A DNA stretch of 64,000 nucleotides from Streptomyces sp. A0642 (GTDB lineage Bacteria; Actinomycetota; Actinomycetes; Streptomycetales; Streptomycetaceae). Below the pieces are notes generated by a model. That model ran no database searches and was not told the DNA's origin. It was given only the letters and a program-made list of their open reading frames with translations. The stretch covers positions 62,001 through 126,000 of the forward strand of contig NZ_SSBL01000018.1 in the NCBI RefSeq assembly GCF_004795105.1. The letters are read 5' to 3'. Positions 26,903 through 36,664 of the stretch are shown here, one piece after another; within the stretch, counting starts at the first letter, position 1; each line of letters opens with the position of its first letter. A program made the translations under genes and the position numbers.

Positions 26903-27416
26903 GCGGTGTCCGCCTTTTCGGAGTGGGACGGTGAGGGTGGTCTGGCGTGCGGGTCGGGCGGCGGGGTGTCGTGGTGACGGGCGGTGGGGAGCCGCGGGTG
27001 GGGCGGGGTGTCGGGAGCGGGTCGGGCGGCGGGGGTTCGTGGTGCCGGCGTCCGGGCCGGGAGGCGGGTGCTCCGGGGGCGCGGCGCGGGGTGGGGTGTG
27101 GTCCGCCGGGATTCCGGACAACTCACCGCATCGGCCCGGTGTCCCGCAAGCCGCGCGGACGTCCCCCTGCGCGAAAGCGGCGGTGCGGCCGCGGCTCGGG
27201 CGGGGGGTGTGGAGCCGTCCCGGGCGGCGGTGCGGGGTCCCGACCGCAAGTCCGGGGCGATCGGTCCCGGGTGCGGGCCCCGCTCCCGGGGCGCGATGCC
27301 GCCGCGGGCGCGAGCGGGGGCCACCGGTCCGCATCGCGCGAGATTGGCTGGATCTCGTCGTACGCGGGCGCTCCGGGCGGGCCGTCACGGCACCGCCGGC
27401 GCGGATGCCGCCGCCC

Positions 27417-27512
27417 CGGTCGCTGACCGGCTGACCGTCCCGGTCGCTGAACGGTTGGCCGTCCGGGGCGCTGACCGCCTGACCGCCCCGGTCGCTGAGC
27501 GGTGGTTCCGGT
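27417..27512. repeat. Four 24-bp tandem repeats
   Basis: Units start at 27417, 27441, 27465 and 27489. Each begins with SGGKCGCTGA, and the second half ends in GNCCGYCC in the first three; the fourth diverges after 15 nt. Confidence 0.7.
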
Positions 27513-27636
27513 GTTTCCGGTCCCCCCGGTGGCCCCGTTCGCTCCGTTCGCTCCGGTGGTCCCGCCCGCCGGCCCCGGGGGGCGTCGAACGCCGGCCGGG
27601 GGGACGTCGAACGCCGGACCCGGTCATCGAACGACG

Positions 27637-27670
27637 GAGGGGCGCCCCGGCCGCAGCCGGAACGCCCCTC
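27637..27670 (-). terminator. Terminator of fumB
   Basis: gaggggcg (27637-27644) pairs with cgcccctc (27663-27670), with an inner ccggc/gccgg pairing. It lies 18 nt beyond the fumB stop on the minus strand. Confidence 0.65.
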
Positions 27671-27687
27671 GTGGTTACGCCGGTCCG

Positions 27688-29355
<1,668 letters not shown>

Positions 29356-29515
29356 TACGGCCATTCCTCACTCGGCAGACAGCGGCTGACCTCCCTTGGG
29401 CAGCGCACCCACCAGGGTAGGACCCCGTGGGGGCGGCGGGTCTGTGAGGTAGGGCTCACCGGATCCGGCCCGCTTCCCCGTCCGCCGCCGCCCGCGATCC
29501 CCGTCAGCCCCTAGT

Positions 29516-29541
29516 CGCGATCTATCGCGTTTGGGTACGCT
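29516..29541 (+). promoter_or_regulatory. DUF1707 gene promoter with cgcgat-ct-atcgcg dyad
   Basis: A 14-bp inverted repeat (29516-29529) lies just before a -10 TACGCT (29536-29541), which precedes the GTG at 29548 by 6 nt. The dyad would fall in the -35/-10 spacer and is a candidate repressor site. Confidence 0.5.
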
Positions 29542-29547
29542 GGGCCG

Positions 29548-30213
29548 GTGGACCTCGAAAAGCACCCCCAGCAGCCCGCCGCGCAAGCCGGACCCGACGT
29601 CATCCGGGCGTCCGACGCGGACCGGGACCGGATCGCGGACATCCTGCGGGAGGCGATGGCCGAGGGGCGGCTGACCGCCGACGAGCACGCCGAGCGCGTC
29701 GATTCCGTCTACCGCGCCAAGACCGTCGGGGAACTCGAACCGCTGGTACGGGACCTGCCGGCGCCGGGCGGCACGCCCAGGGCCGTCGGCGCCGCGTACG
29801 ACCGCACCCCCGACGCGCCGACGGGCCCCGCCGACAACCTGGTCGCGATCTTCAGCAGCGCCACCCGCAAGGGGCGCTGGCGGGCCGGCGGGCGCATGAA
29901 CGCGTTCTCGCTGTTCGGCAGCGTGGAAATCGATCTGACCGAGGCGCTGTTCGGGCAGCGGCTGACCGTGATCAACGCGACCTCCGTCTTCGGGAGCGTG
30001 GACATCCGCGTTCCCGAGAACATCTCGCTGCGCGGCAGCGGGACGGGAATCTTCGGCAGCTTCGAGGTCACCACGCTGGAGTCGGTGGATCCCGAGGCGC
30101 CCGTGGTGGCCGTCAACGGGTACTCGGTGTTCGGCAGCGTCGAGGCGAAGCCCAAACGCGGCAAGTTCATCGCGGATCTCCAGGACCGGCTGCGTAAGCA
30201 CCTCGGACACTGA
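29548..30213 (+). CDS. DUF1707 protein with LiaF-like C-terminal domain
   Basis: This 221-residue cytosolic or peripheral protein starts with a DUF1707 (SHOCT-like) helix pair at about 18-72 (IRASDADRDRIADILREAM, GRLTADEHAERVDSVYRAKT). The C-terminal half (about 100-205) is a beta-solenoid type domain with four FGS(V/F) repeats: LFGSVEIDL, VFGSVDIRV, IFGSFEVTT, VFGSVEAKP. Such proteins are common and uncharacterised in actinobacteria; LiaF relatives act in envelope stress. No ribosome binding site precedes the GTG, consistent with a leaderless mRNA. Confidence 0.82.
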   Translation: MDLEKHPQQPAAQAGPDVIRASDADRDRIADILREAMAEGRLTADEHAERVDSVYRAKTVGELEPLVRDLPAPGGTPRAVGAAYDRTPDAPTGPADNLVAIFSSATRKGRWRAGGRMNAFSLFGSVEIDLTEALFGQRLTVINATSVFGSVDIRVPENISLRGSGTGIFGSFEVTTLESVDPEAPVVAVNGYSVFGSVEAKPKRGKFIADLQDRLRKHLGH

Positions 30214-30404
30214 CGGGGCCGCGACGGCGGGCGGCGGGGCGCGGCGGCGGACCGGAGTGCGGAGCGCCCGGATTCGGGTGCGCGTCCGCTCGACCGCAAG
30301 GCCGTGCGCCGGAACTGAGTGCCACTCAGTGCATAGGCGCGCGCACAGCGGGTAGGGAGTGCTGCATCGCCTCTTGCTCGCGAAGTCGTCGTCAGGAGTG
30401 GACC

Positions 30405-30776
30405 GTGCTGCAACCGCCGCATCAGCCCCTGCAGGTCGCCGCCATCCCTTCCCAGCGGACCCCCGCCAGGGAGGACCAGGCAGGCCCCTGGCATTCGGAG
30501 GCGGTGTGCCGCCGGGATGAAGCCGGGCTGTTCTTCGCCCCTTCGAAGGAGCCGACTGCTGCCCGGCTGTCGCGCGAGGAGTCCGCGAAGCGGGTCTGCG
30601 CGCGCTGCCCCGTGATGATCGAATGCCGGGAGCACGCCTTGGTGCAACCGGAGCCCTACGGGGTCTGGGGCGGCCTCACGGCTGCCGAACGCCGCGTGGC
30701 GCTCGCCCGCCGCAGACGGCGCGAGGCGGAACTCAAGGCGTCCGGCGCCACCGACCGCATAGCCGCGGCCGGCTGA
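30405..30776 (+). CDS. wblI: WhiB-like iron-sulfur transcription factor
   Basis: This 123-residue Wbl protein has four cluster cysteines, C35, C65, C68 and C74 (C-x29-C-x2-C-x5-C), followed by the GVWGG turn at 86-90 and a basic C-terminal AT-hook-like tail (ARRRRREAEL). Such proteins bind region 4 of the principal sigma factor through a [4Fe-4S] cluster. The symbol rests on synteny I recall with S. coelicolor (between fumB and glpX), not on a search. The GTG at 30405 follows caggag. Confidence 0.88.
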   Translation: MLQPPHQPLQVAAIPSQRTPAREDQAGPWHSEAVCRRDEAGLFFAPSKEPTAARLSREESAKRVCARCPVMIECREHALVQPEPYGVWGGLTAAERRVALARRRRREAELKASGATDRIAAAG

Positions 30777-30834
30777 ACGAATTCCGGGCTCGCCGTACCG
30801 GGCCTTCCCGGCCGGGCGTACCCGCCCCCGTCCT

Positions 30835-30879
30835 GCGCGAAGAGGCGCCCCCACCGCACAAGGGGGCGCCTCTTCGCGC
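30835..30879. terminator. Bidirectional terminator between wblI and glpX
   Basis: gcgcgaagaggcgccccc forms a perfect 18-bp stem with its complement around a short loop. It lies between convergent genes. Confidence 0.85.
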
Positions 30880-30901
30880 GGAGGCGGTAAACGCCCCTAC
30901 C

Positions 30902-31933
30902 TCACTTGGCGCGGTCGAAGTCGATCGCGCTGTAGGCACGCAGCTTCGACAGCCGGTGCGTGGAGTCGATCTTGCGGATGGTGCCCGACTTGGAGCGCAT
31001 GACGATCGACTCGGTGGTCGCCGTCTCCGCGCGGTAGCGCACGCCGCGCATCAGCTCGCCGTCCGTGATGCCGGTCGCCACGAAGAACACGTTGTCCCCG
31101 CTGACCAGGTCGTCCGTGGACAGCACCCGGTCCAGGTCGTGTCCGGCGTCCAGGGCGCGCTGCCGTTCGGCGGCGTCCTTCGGCCAGAGCTTGCCCTGGA
31201 TGACACCGCCGAGGCACTTTATGGCGCAGGCCGAGATGATGCCTTCGGGCGTGCCGCCGATCCCCATGAGGAGGTCGACGCCGGTGCCCTCGCGGGCGGC
31301 CATGATCGAGCCCGCGACGTCGCCGTCGGAGATGAACTTGATCCGGGCGCCGGTCTCCCGGATCTCCTTGACGATGCCCTCGTGGCGGGGGCGGTCCAGG
31401 ATGACGACGGTGACGTCCTCGGGCGTGGAGTTCTTCGCCTTCGCGACCCGTCGGATGTTCACCGAGACGGGGGCGTTGATGTCGACGAAGTCGGCGGCCT
31501 CGGGGCCGGTGACGAGCTTGTCCATGTAGAAGACGGCGGACGGGTCGAACATCGCGCCCCGGTCCGCGGCGGCCAGCACGGCGATCGCGTTCGGCATGCC
31601 CTTGGCGTTGAGGGTGGTGCCGTCGATCGGGTCGACGGCGATGTCGACCTCGGGGCCGGTGCCGTCGCCGACGCGCTCGCCGTTGAACAGCATGGGCGCT
31701 TCGTCCTTCTCGCCCTCACCGATGACGACGATGCCGTTCATCGACACGGTGGAGACGAGGGTCCGCATGGCCTTCACGGCGGCGCCGTCGGCGCCGATCT
31801 TGTCCCCGCGTCCGACCCAGCGCCCGGCGGCCATGGCAGCGGCCTCGGTGACCCGGACGAGCTCCAGCGCGAGGTTGCGGTCGGGGGCCTCCGGGGAGAC
31901 CTCCAGCTGGGACGGCAGATGATGCTCGGACAT
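30902..31933 (-). CDS. glpX: Fructose-1,6-bisphosphatase, class II
   Basis: This 343-residue gluconeogenic enzyme hydrolyses fructose 1,6-bisphosphate. GlpX motifs are clear: IGEGEKDEAPML, VDIAVDPIDGTTLNAKG (metal-binding DPIDGT), ISDGDVAGSI, MGIGGTPEGIISACAIKCLGG. The ATG at 31933 follows aaaggtg. The frame extends upstream without homology and overlaps the divergent DUF4245 gene. In actinobacteria GlpX is commonly the only fructose bisphosphatase. Confidence 0.94.
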   Translation of the reverse strand: MSEHHLPSQLEVSPEAPDRNLALELVRVTEAAAMAAGRWVGRGDKIGADGAAVKAMRTLVSTVSMNGIVVIGEGEKDEAPMLFNGERVGDGTGPEVDIAVDPIDGTTLNAKGMPNAIAVLAAADRGAMFDPSAVFYMDKLVTGPEAADFVDINAPVSVNIRRVAKAKNSTPEDVTVVILDRPRHEGIVKEIRETGARIKFISDGDVAGSIMAAREGTGVDLLMGIGGTPEGIISACAIKCLGGVIQGKLWPKDAAERQRALDAGHDLDRVLSTDDLVSGDNVFFVATGITDGELMRGVRYRAETATTESIVMRSKSGTIRKIDSTHRLSKLRAYSAIDFDRAK

Positions 31934-32133
31934 CGGAGCGCACCTTTCTGTACGACGACGACCGGATGAGGGTGATGTGACTCTATCGTCAGGTCGATAA
32001 AATGAGCAGACCGGGTCACGAATGAGCGGACCGCCCTCATCCGGTCGCCGGTCGGGGCCCTCGGGCGGGCGGCCTCCGTCCCTCGACCCGGCCCCCGGTC
32101 CGGTCCCGTCGGGGCTGATGCGACGATGGACGG

Positions 32134-32649
32134 GTGGCAAGCAAGCGAGGCAAGCAGACGGTGCGGGACATGATCCTGTCGTTGGCGGCGATCTCCGCCG
32201 TGGCAGGGGTCGTCTACATCTTCATCCCGCACGACGACAAGGCCGATCCGGTCAAGGCGGTCGACTACCGCGTCGAGCTCCTGACCGCGCGGCGCGCCGC
32301 CCCGTACCCGGTGGCCGCCCCGAGCGGACTGGCGGGCTGGAAGCCCACCTCGGTCGGTTACGACCGCCAGGCGGGCAACAGGTGGCACCTGGGATTCCTC
32401 GACCCGGACGGCGGGTACGTCGCGGTGGAGCAGTCGACCTCCCCGGCGCAGACGTACGTCACCGAGGTCAGCCAGAAGGCGAAGGACACCGGGCGCACGC
32501 GGCAGGTGGCGGGGAAGGCCTGGCAGCACTGGAAGGGCCCGAAGTACGACGCCCTCGTGCGCCAGGACAAGGGGGCGACCACGGTCGTGACCGGGTCCGC
32601 CTCGCCCGAGCGCCTGGCGGAGATGGTGGCGGCACTCAAGACGTCCTGA
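32134..32649 (+). CDS. DUF4245 membrane-anchored protein
   Basis: This 171-residue protein has a single N-terminal membrane anchor (about 10-32, RDMILSLAAISAVAGVVYIFI) and an external DUF4245 domain: VDYRVELLTARRAAPYPVAAP, GWKPTSVGYDRQAGNRWHLGFL, VAVEQSTSPAQTYV, TTVVTGSASPERLAEM. Its function is unknown. It is almost always found beside glpX in actinobacteria, as here, in divergent orientation. GTG is the first plausible start; there is no clear Shine-Dalgarno. Confidence 0.82.
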   Translation: MASKRGKQTVRDMILSLAAISAVAGVVYIFIPHDDKADPVKAVDYRVELLTARRAAPYPVAAPSGLAGWKPTSVGYDRQAGNRWHLGFLDPDGGYVAVEQSTSPAQTYVTEVSQKAKDTGRTRQVAGKAWQHWKGPKYDALVRQDKGATTVVTGSASPERLAEMVAALKTS

Positions 32650-32675
32650 CGGCCGCGCCTGCGCGCGTACGCATG

Positions 32676-32712
32676 AGGAAGGCCCTGGAGCACCTGCTCC
32701 AGGGCCTTCCTG
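32676..32712. terminator. Bidirectional terminator
   Basis: aggaaggccctggagca and its complement flank a 2-nt loop, between convergent DUF4245 and nitroreductase genes. Confidence 0.8.
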
Positions 32713-32746
32713 TGTGCCGTGCGCGGCCCCCGGGGGCCGGCGGGGC

Positions 32747-33337
32747 TCAGACGGTCTTGACGACCTCGTCGAACGCCAGGCGCGGCAGACGCGGGAACCA
32801 GGCGTCCTCGCCCGGCTTGCCGATGTTGACGACCATCAGCACGTTGTGGTCGCCGTCGAGGAACTCCTTTTCGATGCCCGCGGCGTCGTAGCCGGTCATC
32901 GGGCCGGCGGCCAGGCCGGCGGCGCGGACGCCGATGATGAAGTAGGCGGCCTGCAGGGCGCCGTTCAGCGCGGCGGCCGACTCGCGGACCGGGCGCTCGG
33001 AGAAGAACGCGTCCTTGGCCTGCGGGAAGTGCGGCAGCAGGGCCGGGAGCTCCTCGTGGAACTCGTTGTCGGTCGCCAGGATCGCGACCAGCGGGGCGGT
33101 CGAGGTCTTCGCCTGGTTGCCCTCGGCCATGTGGGGGACCAGGCGGGCGCGGGCCTCGTCCGAGCGGACCAGGATGACGCGCAGGGGCGACTGGTTGAAA
33201 GCGGTGGGGCCGTACTTGACCAGGTCGTAGATCGCCTGGACCTGCTCGTCGGTCACCGGCTCGTCGGTGAAGGTGTTGGCGGTGCGGGCCTCACGGAAGA
33301 GGAGGTCCTGGGCGGCGGGGTCAAGAACGAGGGACAT
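32747..33337 (-). CDS. Nitroreductase family protein (malonic semialdehyde reductase, RutE-like)
   Basis: This 196-residue FMN-dependent reductase resembles RutE/HadB: an N-terminal LLFREARTANTFTDEPVTDEQ, the FMN-binding KYGPTAFNQSPLR, FFSERPVRESAAALNGALQA and GPMTGYDAAGIEKEFL. RutE reduces malonic semialdehyde in pyrimidine breakdown, but no other rut gene is nearby, so the substrate here is open. The ATG at 33337 follows ggaagg. Confidence 0.87.
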   Translation of the reverse strand: MSLVLDPAAQDLLFREARTANTFTDEPVTDEQVQAIYDLVKYGPTAFNQSPLRVILVRSDEARARLVPHMAEGNQAKTSTAPLVAILATDNEFHEELPALLPHFPQAKDAFFSERPVRESAAALNGALQAAYFIIGVRAAGLAAGPMTGYDAAGIEKEFLDGDHNVLMVVNIGKPGEDAWFPRLPRLAFDEVVKTV

Positions 33338-33530
33338 CTTGCGTATTACCTTCCGAACGGTCACGAGGGATCAAGCGGCATCGATCACGGTACGGGAGAG
33401 GTAGGTTAACTTTCAACTAAAACGAGCGGGGAGTGACTGAGCCCACAACACGGGCACCTTGCGCCGTTCCGCCCTGTCTGTCTTTCCCGCCTGCCGCGCC
33501 CCGCCCGGGTCGACTGCCGCGTCGCCCGCG

Positions 33531-33791
33531 TCAGCGCGCGTCGGCCGCCGCGTCCCCCGTGTCCTCGGGGGCGGCGGGTCCCGCCAGTGCCGCGTCGAGA
33601 CGGGCGCGCGCGCCCTCCAGCCAGCGCCGGCAGACCTTCGCCAGCTCCTCGCCGCGCTCCCACAGCGCGAGGGAGTCCTCCAGCGAGGTCCCGCCCGCCT
33701 CCAGCCGGCGCACCACCTCGATCAGCTCGTCGCGCGCCTGCTCGTAACCGAGCGTGCCCGTCGCCGCCGTCGTCGTCCCGTCGTCCGTCAT
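33531..33791 (-). CDS. xseB: Exodeoxyribonuclease VII small subunit
   Basis: This 86-residue helical subunit has the XseB core LGYEQARDELIEVVRRLEAG, GTSLEDSLALWERGEELAKVCRRWLEGAR. With XseA it degrades single-stranded DNA from both ends. The ATG at 33791 is fixed by TAGGGT 7 nt upstream (33799-33804); no ribosome binding site is seen. It lies 100 nt after xseA on the same strand with its own promoter, so it need not be co-translated with xseA. Confidence 0.92.
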   Translation of the reverse strand: MTDDGTTTAATGTLGYEQARDELIEVVRRLEAGGTSLEDSLALWERGEELAKVCRRWLEGARARLDAALAGPAAPEDTGDAAADAR

Positions 33792-33798
33792 GCGATCC

Positions 33799-33804
33799 AC
33801 CCTA
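33799..33804 (-). promoter_or_regulatory. xseB leaderless promoter -10
   Basis: TAGGGT 7 nt before the xseB ATG, inside the 100-nt xseA-xseB gap. Confidence 0.5.
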
Positions 33805-33891
33805 TGCGTCGGCCATACCCGTCCATCCCGGCCCGCCCCGTCTGCCCGGGACCCGTCCCGGGGCCTGCGCGCCTTCCCCGTACCCGGGCGC

Positions 33892-35103
33892 TCACTCGGC
33901 GACCCGCACCGCGAACTCGCCGCCGGACACCCGCGCCCGCAGCACCTCCCCGGAGGCGCCGGCGTCGGCCGGGTCACGGACCACGTGCCCGTCCGCCCGC
34001 TGGAGCACCGCGTACCCGCGCTCCAGCGTCGCCGCGGGGGACAGGGCGAGCACGCGGGCGCGGGTGTGGGCCAGCTCCGAGTCCGCGCGGTCCAGCAGAT
34101 GTCCCAGCACCCGCCGGCCGCGCCCGATCAGCGCGTCGACCTCCGAGGCGCGCTCGTCCACCATCCGCTGCGGATGCTCCATGCTCGGCCGCCCCAGCGC
34201 ATGGGCCAGCCCCCGCTCCTCCCGGTCGAGCAGCCCCCGTACCGTCCGCAGCGCCCGGTCCCGCAGCTGCTGCACCCGGTCCAGCTCCTCGCCCACATCG
34301 GGCACGACCTTCTTCGCCGCGTCCGTGGGCGTGGAGGCCCGCACATCGGCGACCAGGTCGAGGAGGGGGGAATCCGGTTCGTGCCCGATCGCCGAGACCA
34401 CCGGGGTGCGGCAGGCGGCGACCGTACGGATCAGCTCCTCGTCCGAGAACGGCAGCAGGTCCTCGACGCTGCCCCCGCCCCGCGCCACGACGATCACGTC
34501 CACCTCGTCGACGGCGTCGAGCTCCTTGACCGCGCGGACCACCTGGTTCACCGCGTGCACACCCTGCACCGCCGTGTTGCGCACCTCGAAGCGGACGGCG
34601 GGCCACCGGCGGCGCGCGTTCTCCAGCACATCGCGTTCGGCCGCCGACGCGCGCCCGCAGACCAGACCGATCAGCTGGGGCAGGAAGGGCAGCGGCTTCT
34701 TGCGGTCGCGCGCGAACAGGCCCTCCGAGGCCAGGGACTTCTTGAGCTGTTCCAGCCGGACCAGCAGCTCGCCGATGCCGACCGGCCGGATCTCCGTGGC
34801 CCGCAGCGAGAGCTGGCCGCGGGGCGCGTACCACTCGGGCTTCGCGAGGACGACGACCCGCGCGCCCTCCGTCACGACGTCCGCGACCCGGTCGAAGGCC
34901 TGCCGGAAGCACGTCACGCTCACCGAGATGTCGTGCGACGGGTCGCGCAGGGTCAGGAACACCACCCCCGCACCCGGCCGGCGCGACAACTGGGTGATCT
35001 GCCCCTCGACCCAGACCGCGCCGAGCCGGTCGATCCAGCCGCCGATCAGCCGCGACACGTCACCGACGGGCAGCGGAGCTTCCGGGGAAGTGTGGAGAGC
35101 CAT
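33892..35103 (-). CDS. xseA: Exodeoxyribonuclease VII large subunit
   Basis: This 403-residue catalytic subunit has an N-terminal OB-fold (VWVEGQITQLSRRPGAGVVFLTLRD), a central catalytic domain (GLVCGRASAAERDVLENARRRWP, DVIVVARGGGSVEDLLPFSDE, TPVVSAIGHEPDSPL, DVRASTPTDAA) and a coiled-coil rich C-terminus (about 255-370) that binds XseB. The ATG at 35103 has TACGCT 7 nt upstream (35111-35116), again a leaderless promoter. The protein is used in mismatch repair and clearing of single strands. Confidence 0.95.
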   Translation of the reverse strand: MALHTSPEAPLPVGDVSRLIGGWIDRLGAVWVEGQITQLSRRPGAGVVFLTLRDPSHDISVSVTCFRQAFDRVADVVTEGARVVVLAKPEWYAPRGQLSLRATEIRPVGIGELLVRLEQLKKSLASEGLFARDRKKPLPFLPQLIGLVCGRASAAERDVLENARRRWPAVRFEVRNTAVQGVHAVNQVVRAVKELDAVDEVDVIVVARGGGSVEDLLPFSDEELIRTVAACRTPVVSAIGHEPDSPLLDLVADVRASTPTDAAKKVVPDVGEELDRVQQLRDRALRTVRGLLDREERGLAHALGRPSMEHPQRMVDERASEVDALIGRGRRVLGHLLDRADSELAHTRARVLALSPAATLERGYAVLQRADGHVVRDPADAGASGEVLRARVSGGEFAVRVAE

Positions 35104-35188
35104 GCGAGCGAGCGTAACCGCCGGAACCGACAACCCGGCCCGCCCCGCGACGGAGCACCCACCCGGGCCCCCTCGCGCCTTTGGGACC

Positions 35189-36568
35189 TCACGCCACCCG
35201 GCGCCCGCGCTGCGCCAGGAGCACCACCAGCCCCACCACCAGCCAGCACGCGCCCACCACCTGAGCGCTCGGCGTCGCCTCCACGATCACCGCGATCAGC
35301 ACCCCCGAGCCCACCACCGGGATCAGGACGTGCCGCCACCAGCTCGGCGGCCCCTCCATCCGCCGCACCGCGAACCAGCCGACCACCGACGCGTGGAGCA
35401 GGACGAACGCGGTCAGCGCCCCGATGTCCACCACCGACACCAGATGATCCAGACCGTCGTCCCGCCGCGCCGCCCACACCGCCGCCACCAGCGTCAGGAC
35501 CGCCGCGATCAGGATCGCGACCCGGGGCACCCCCGAGCTCGGGTCGATCCTGGACAGCAGCGCGGGCAGCCGGCGCTCCCGGGCCATCGCGAACAGCAGC
35601 CGCCCCGCTGCCGCCTGCCCGGCCAGCGCAGCGAACGCCGCCCCGATCGCCTTGCTGACCGCCACCAGATCGTGCAGCCACGTGCCGACCGCGGAGTCCA
35701 CCGTGTCGTAGAAGGCCGAACCCTGCGCCACCGGATCGGCGGCCAGCTCCGCCGAGGACATGGGCTCGAGGAGCGCGGCCAGATACGACTGCGCCACGAA
35801 CAGCCCGCCCGCCAGCACCAGACAGAACAGGACCGCCCGCGCCACCTTCGCCGAACCGCCCGTCACCTCCTCCGCGAACGAGGCGATGGCGTCGAAGCCC
35901 AGATAGGAGAGGACCGCCACCGACACCGCGCCCAGCACGGCCGTCGCGGAGAATCCGGAATCCCCGGTGAGCGGCGTCAGCCAGCCCCGCTGCGCCCCGT
36001 CCCGTACGAGCACCACCACCGCCGAGACCACGAACACCAGCAGCACGACGATCTCCATCGCGAGCACCGCGAAGCCGACCCGGGCCGCCGCCCGCACGCC
36101 CCAGAGGTTGAGCAGCGTCGTCAGGACCACCGCCAGCGCCGTCCACACCCAGCGCGACACCCCCGGCACCAGTGAGTTCATCGCGATGCCGGAGAACAGA
36201 TAGGCGACGGCGGGGATCAGCAGGTAGTCCAGCATCGCCATCCACCCGGCGATGAACCCCGGCCCTTCCCCGAGCCCCTTGCGCGCGTAGGCGAAGACCG
36301 AACCCGCCAGCGGGGCGACCCGCACCATCTGGGCGTAACTGAAGGCGGTGAACGCCATGACGACGGTCGCGGCGATGTACACCAGCGCCACGGCCCCGTC
36401 GGACTTCGCGTCGAGGGTGCCGAAGACGCCGACCGGGGCCATCGGGGCGATGAACAGCAGCCCGTAGACCACCAGGTCCCGGAAGCCGAGAGTCCGCCGC
36501 AGCCCCACCCGCTCCGAGGAGCCGGCGTCGCCGGCGCCCGTGCCGGTTTCCGTGCCGCTTCCGGCCAT
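35189..36568 (-). CDS. APC family amino-acid permease
   Basis: This 459-residue transporter has about 12 hydrophobic helices. Its first helix has the APC signature GLLFIAPMAPVGVFG; SYAQMVRVAPLAGSVFAYARKGLGEGPGFIAGW and SYLGFDAIASFAEEVTGG are typical of the family. The ATG at 36568 has a clear ggaggac site. Substrate is not predictable by eye. It diverges from ispH. Confidence 0.9.
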   Translation of the reverse strand: MAGSGTETGTGAGDAGSSERVGLRRTLGFRDLVVYGLLFIAPMAPVGVFGTLDAKSDGAVALVYIAATVVMAFTAFSYAQMVRVAPLAGSVFAYARKGLGEGPGFIAGWMAMLDYLLIPAVAYLFSGIAMNSLVPGVSRWVWTALAVVLTTLLNLWGVRAAARVGFAVLAMEIVVLLVFVVSAVVVLVRDGAQRGWLTPLTGDSGFSATAVLGAVSVAVLSYLGFDAIASFAEEVTGGSAKVARAVLFCLVLAGGLFVAQSYLAALLEPMSSAELAADPVAQGSAFYDTVDSAVGTWLHDLVAVSKAIGAAFAALAGQAAAGRLLFAMARERRLPALLSRIDPSSGVPRVAILIAAVLTLVAAVWAARRDDGLDHLVSVVDIGALTAFVLLHASVVGWFAVRRMEGPPSWWRHVLIPVVGSGVLIAVIVEATPSAQVVGACWLVVGLVVLLAQRGRRVA

Positions 36569-36651
36569 GAAGTCCTCCGTCGGTCGCGTCATTGGTCGCG
36601 TGATGATCAGTTTCCCGACCTCGCCGTCCCCGCGCCTGTTCGGTACGGCCT

Positions 36652-36657
36652 TACGAT
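36652..36657 (+). promoter_or_regulatory. ispH leaderless promoter -10
   Basis: TACGAT ends 7 nt before the ATG at 36665 and overlaps an alternative in-frame ATG at 36656, arguing against the longer start. Confidence 0.5.
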
Positions 36658-36664
36658 GGGACGC

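Larger units (their letters stand above)
26903..27687. other. 785-nt gene-free, repeat-rich GC region
   Basis: All six frames stay open because of extreme GC content, but none shows domain content or Streptomyces codon bias; the products are Arg/Pro/Ala/Gly-rich low complexity. It holds a 24-bp tandem repeat, a triplet-like block (cggtgtttccggtccccccggtggccc then gttcgctcc twice), a gtcgaacgccgg repeat and the fumB terminator. The aminopeptidase promoter must be near its right-strand start. Confidence 0.6.

Noticed and set aside
29516..29529. Assigning the cgcgat dyad to a named regulator
   Set aside because: I could not match it with confidence to any known consensus.
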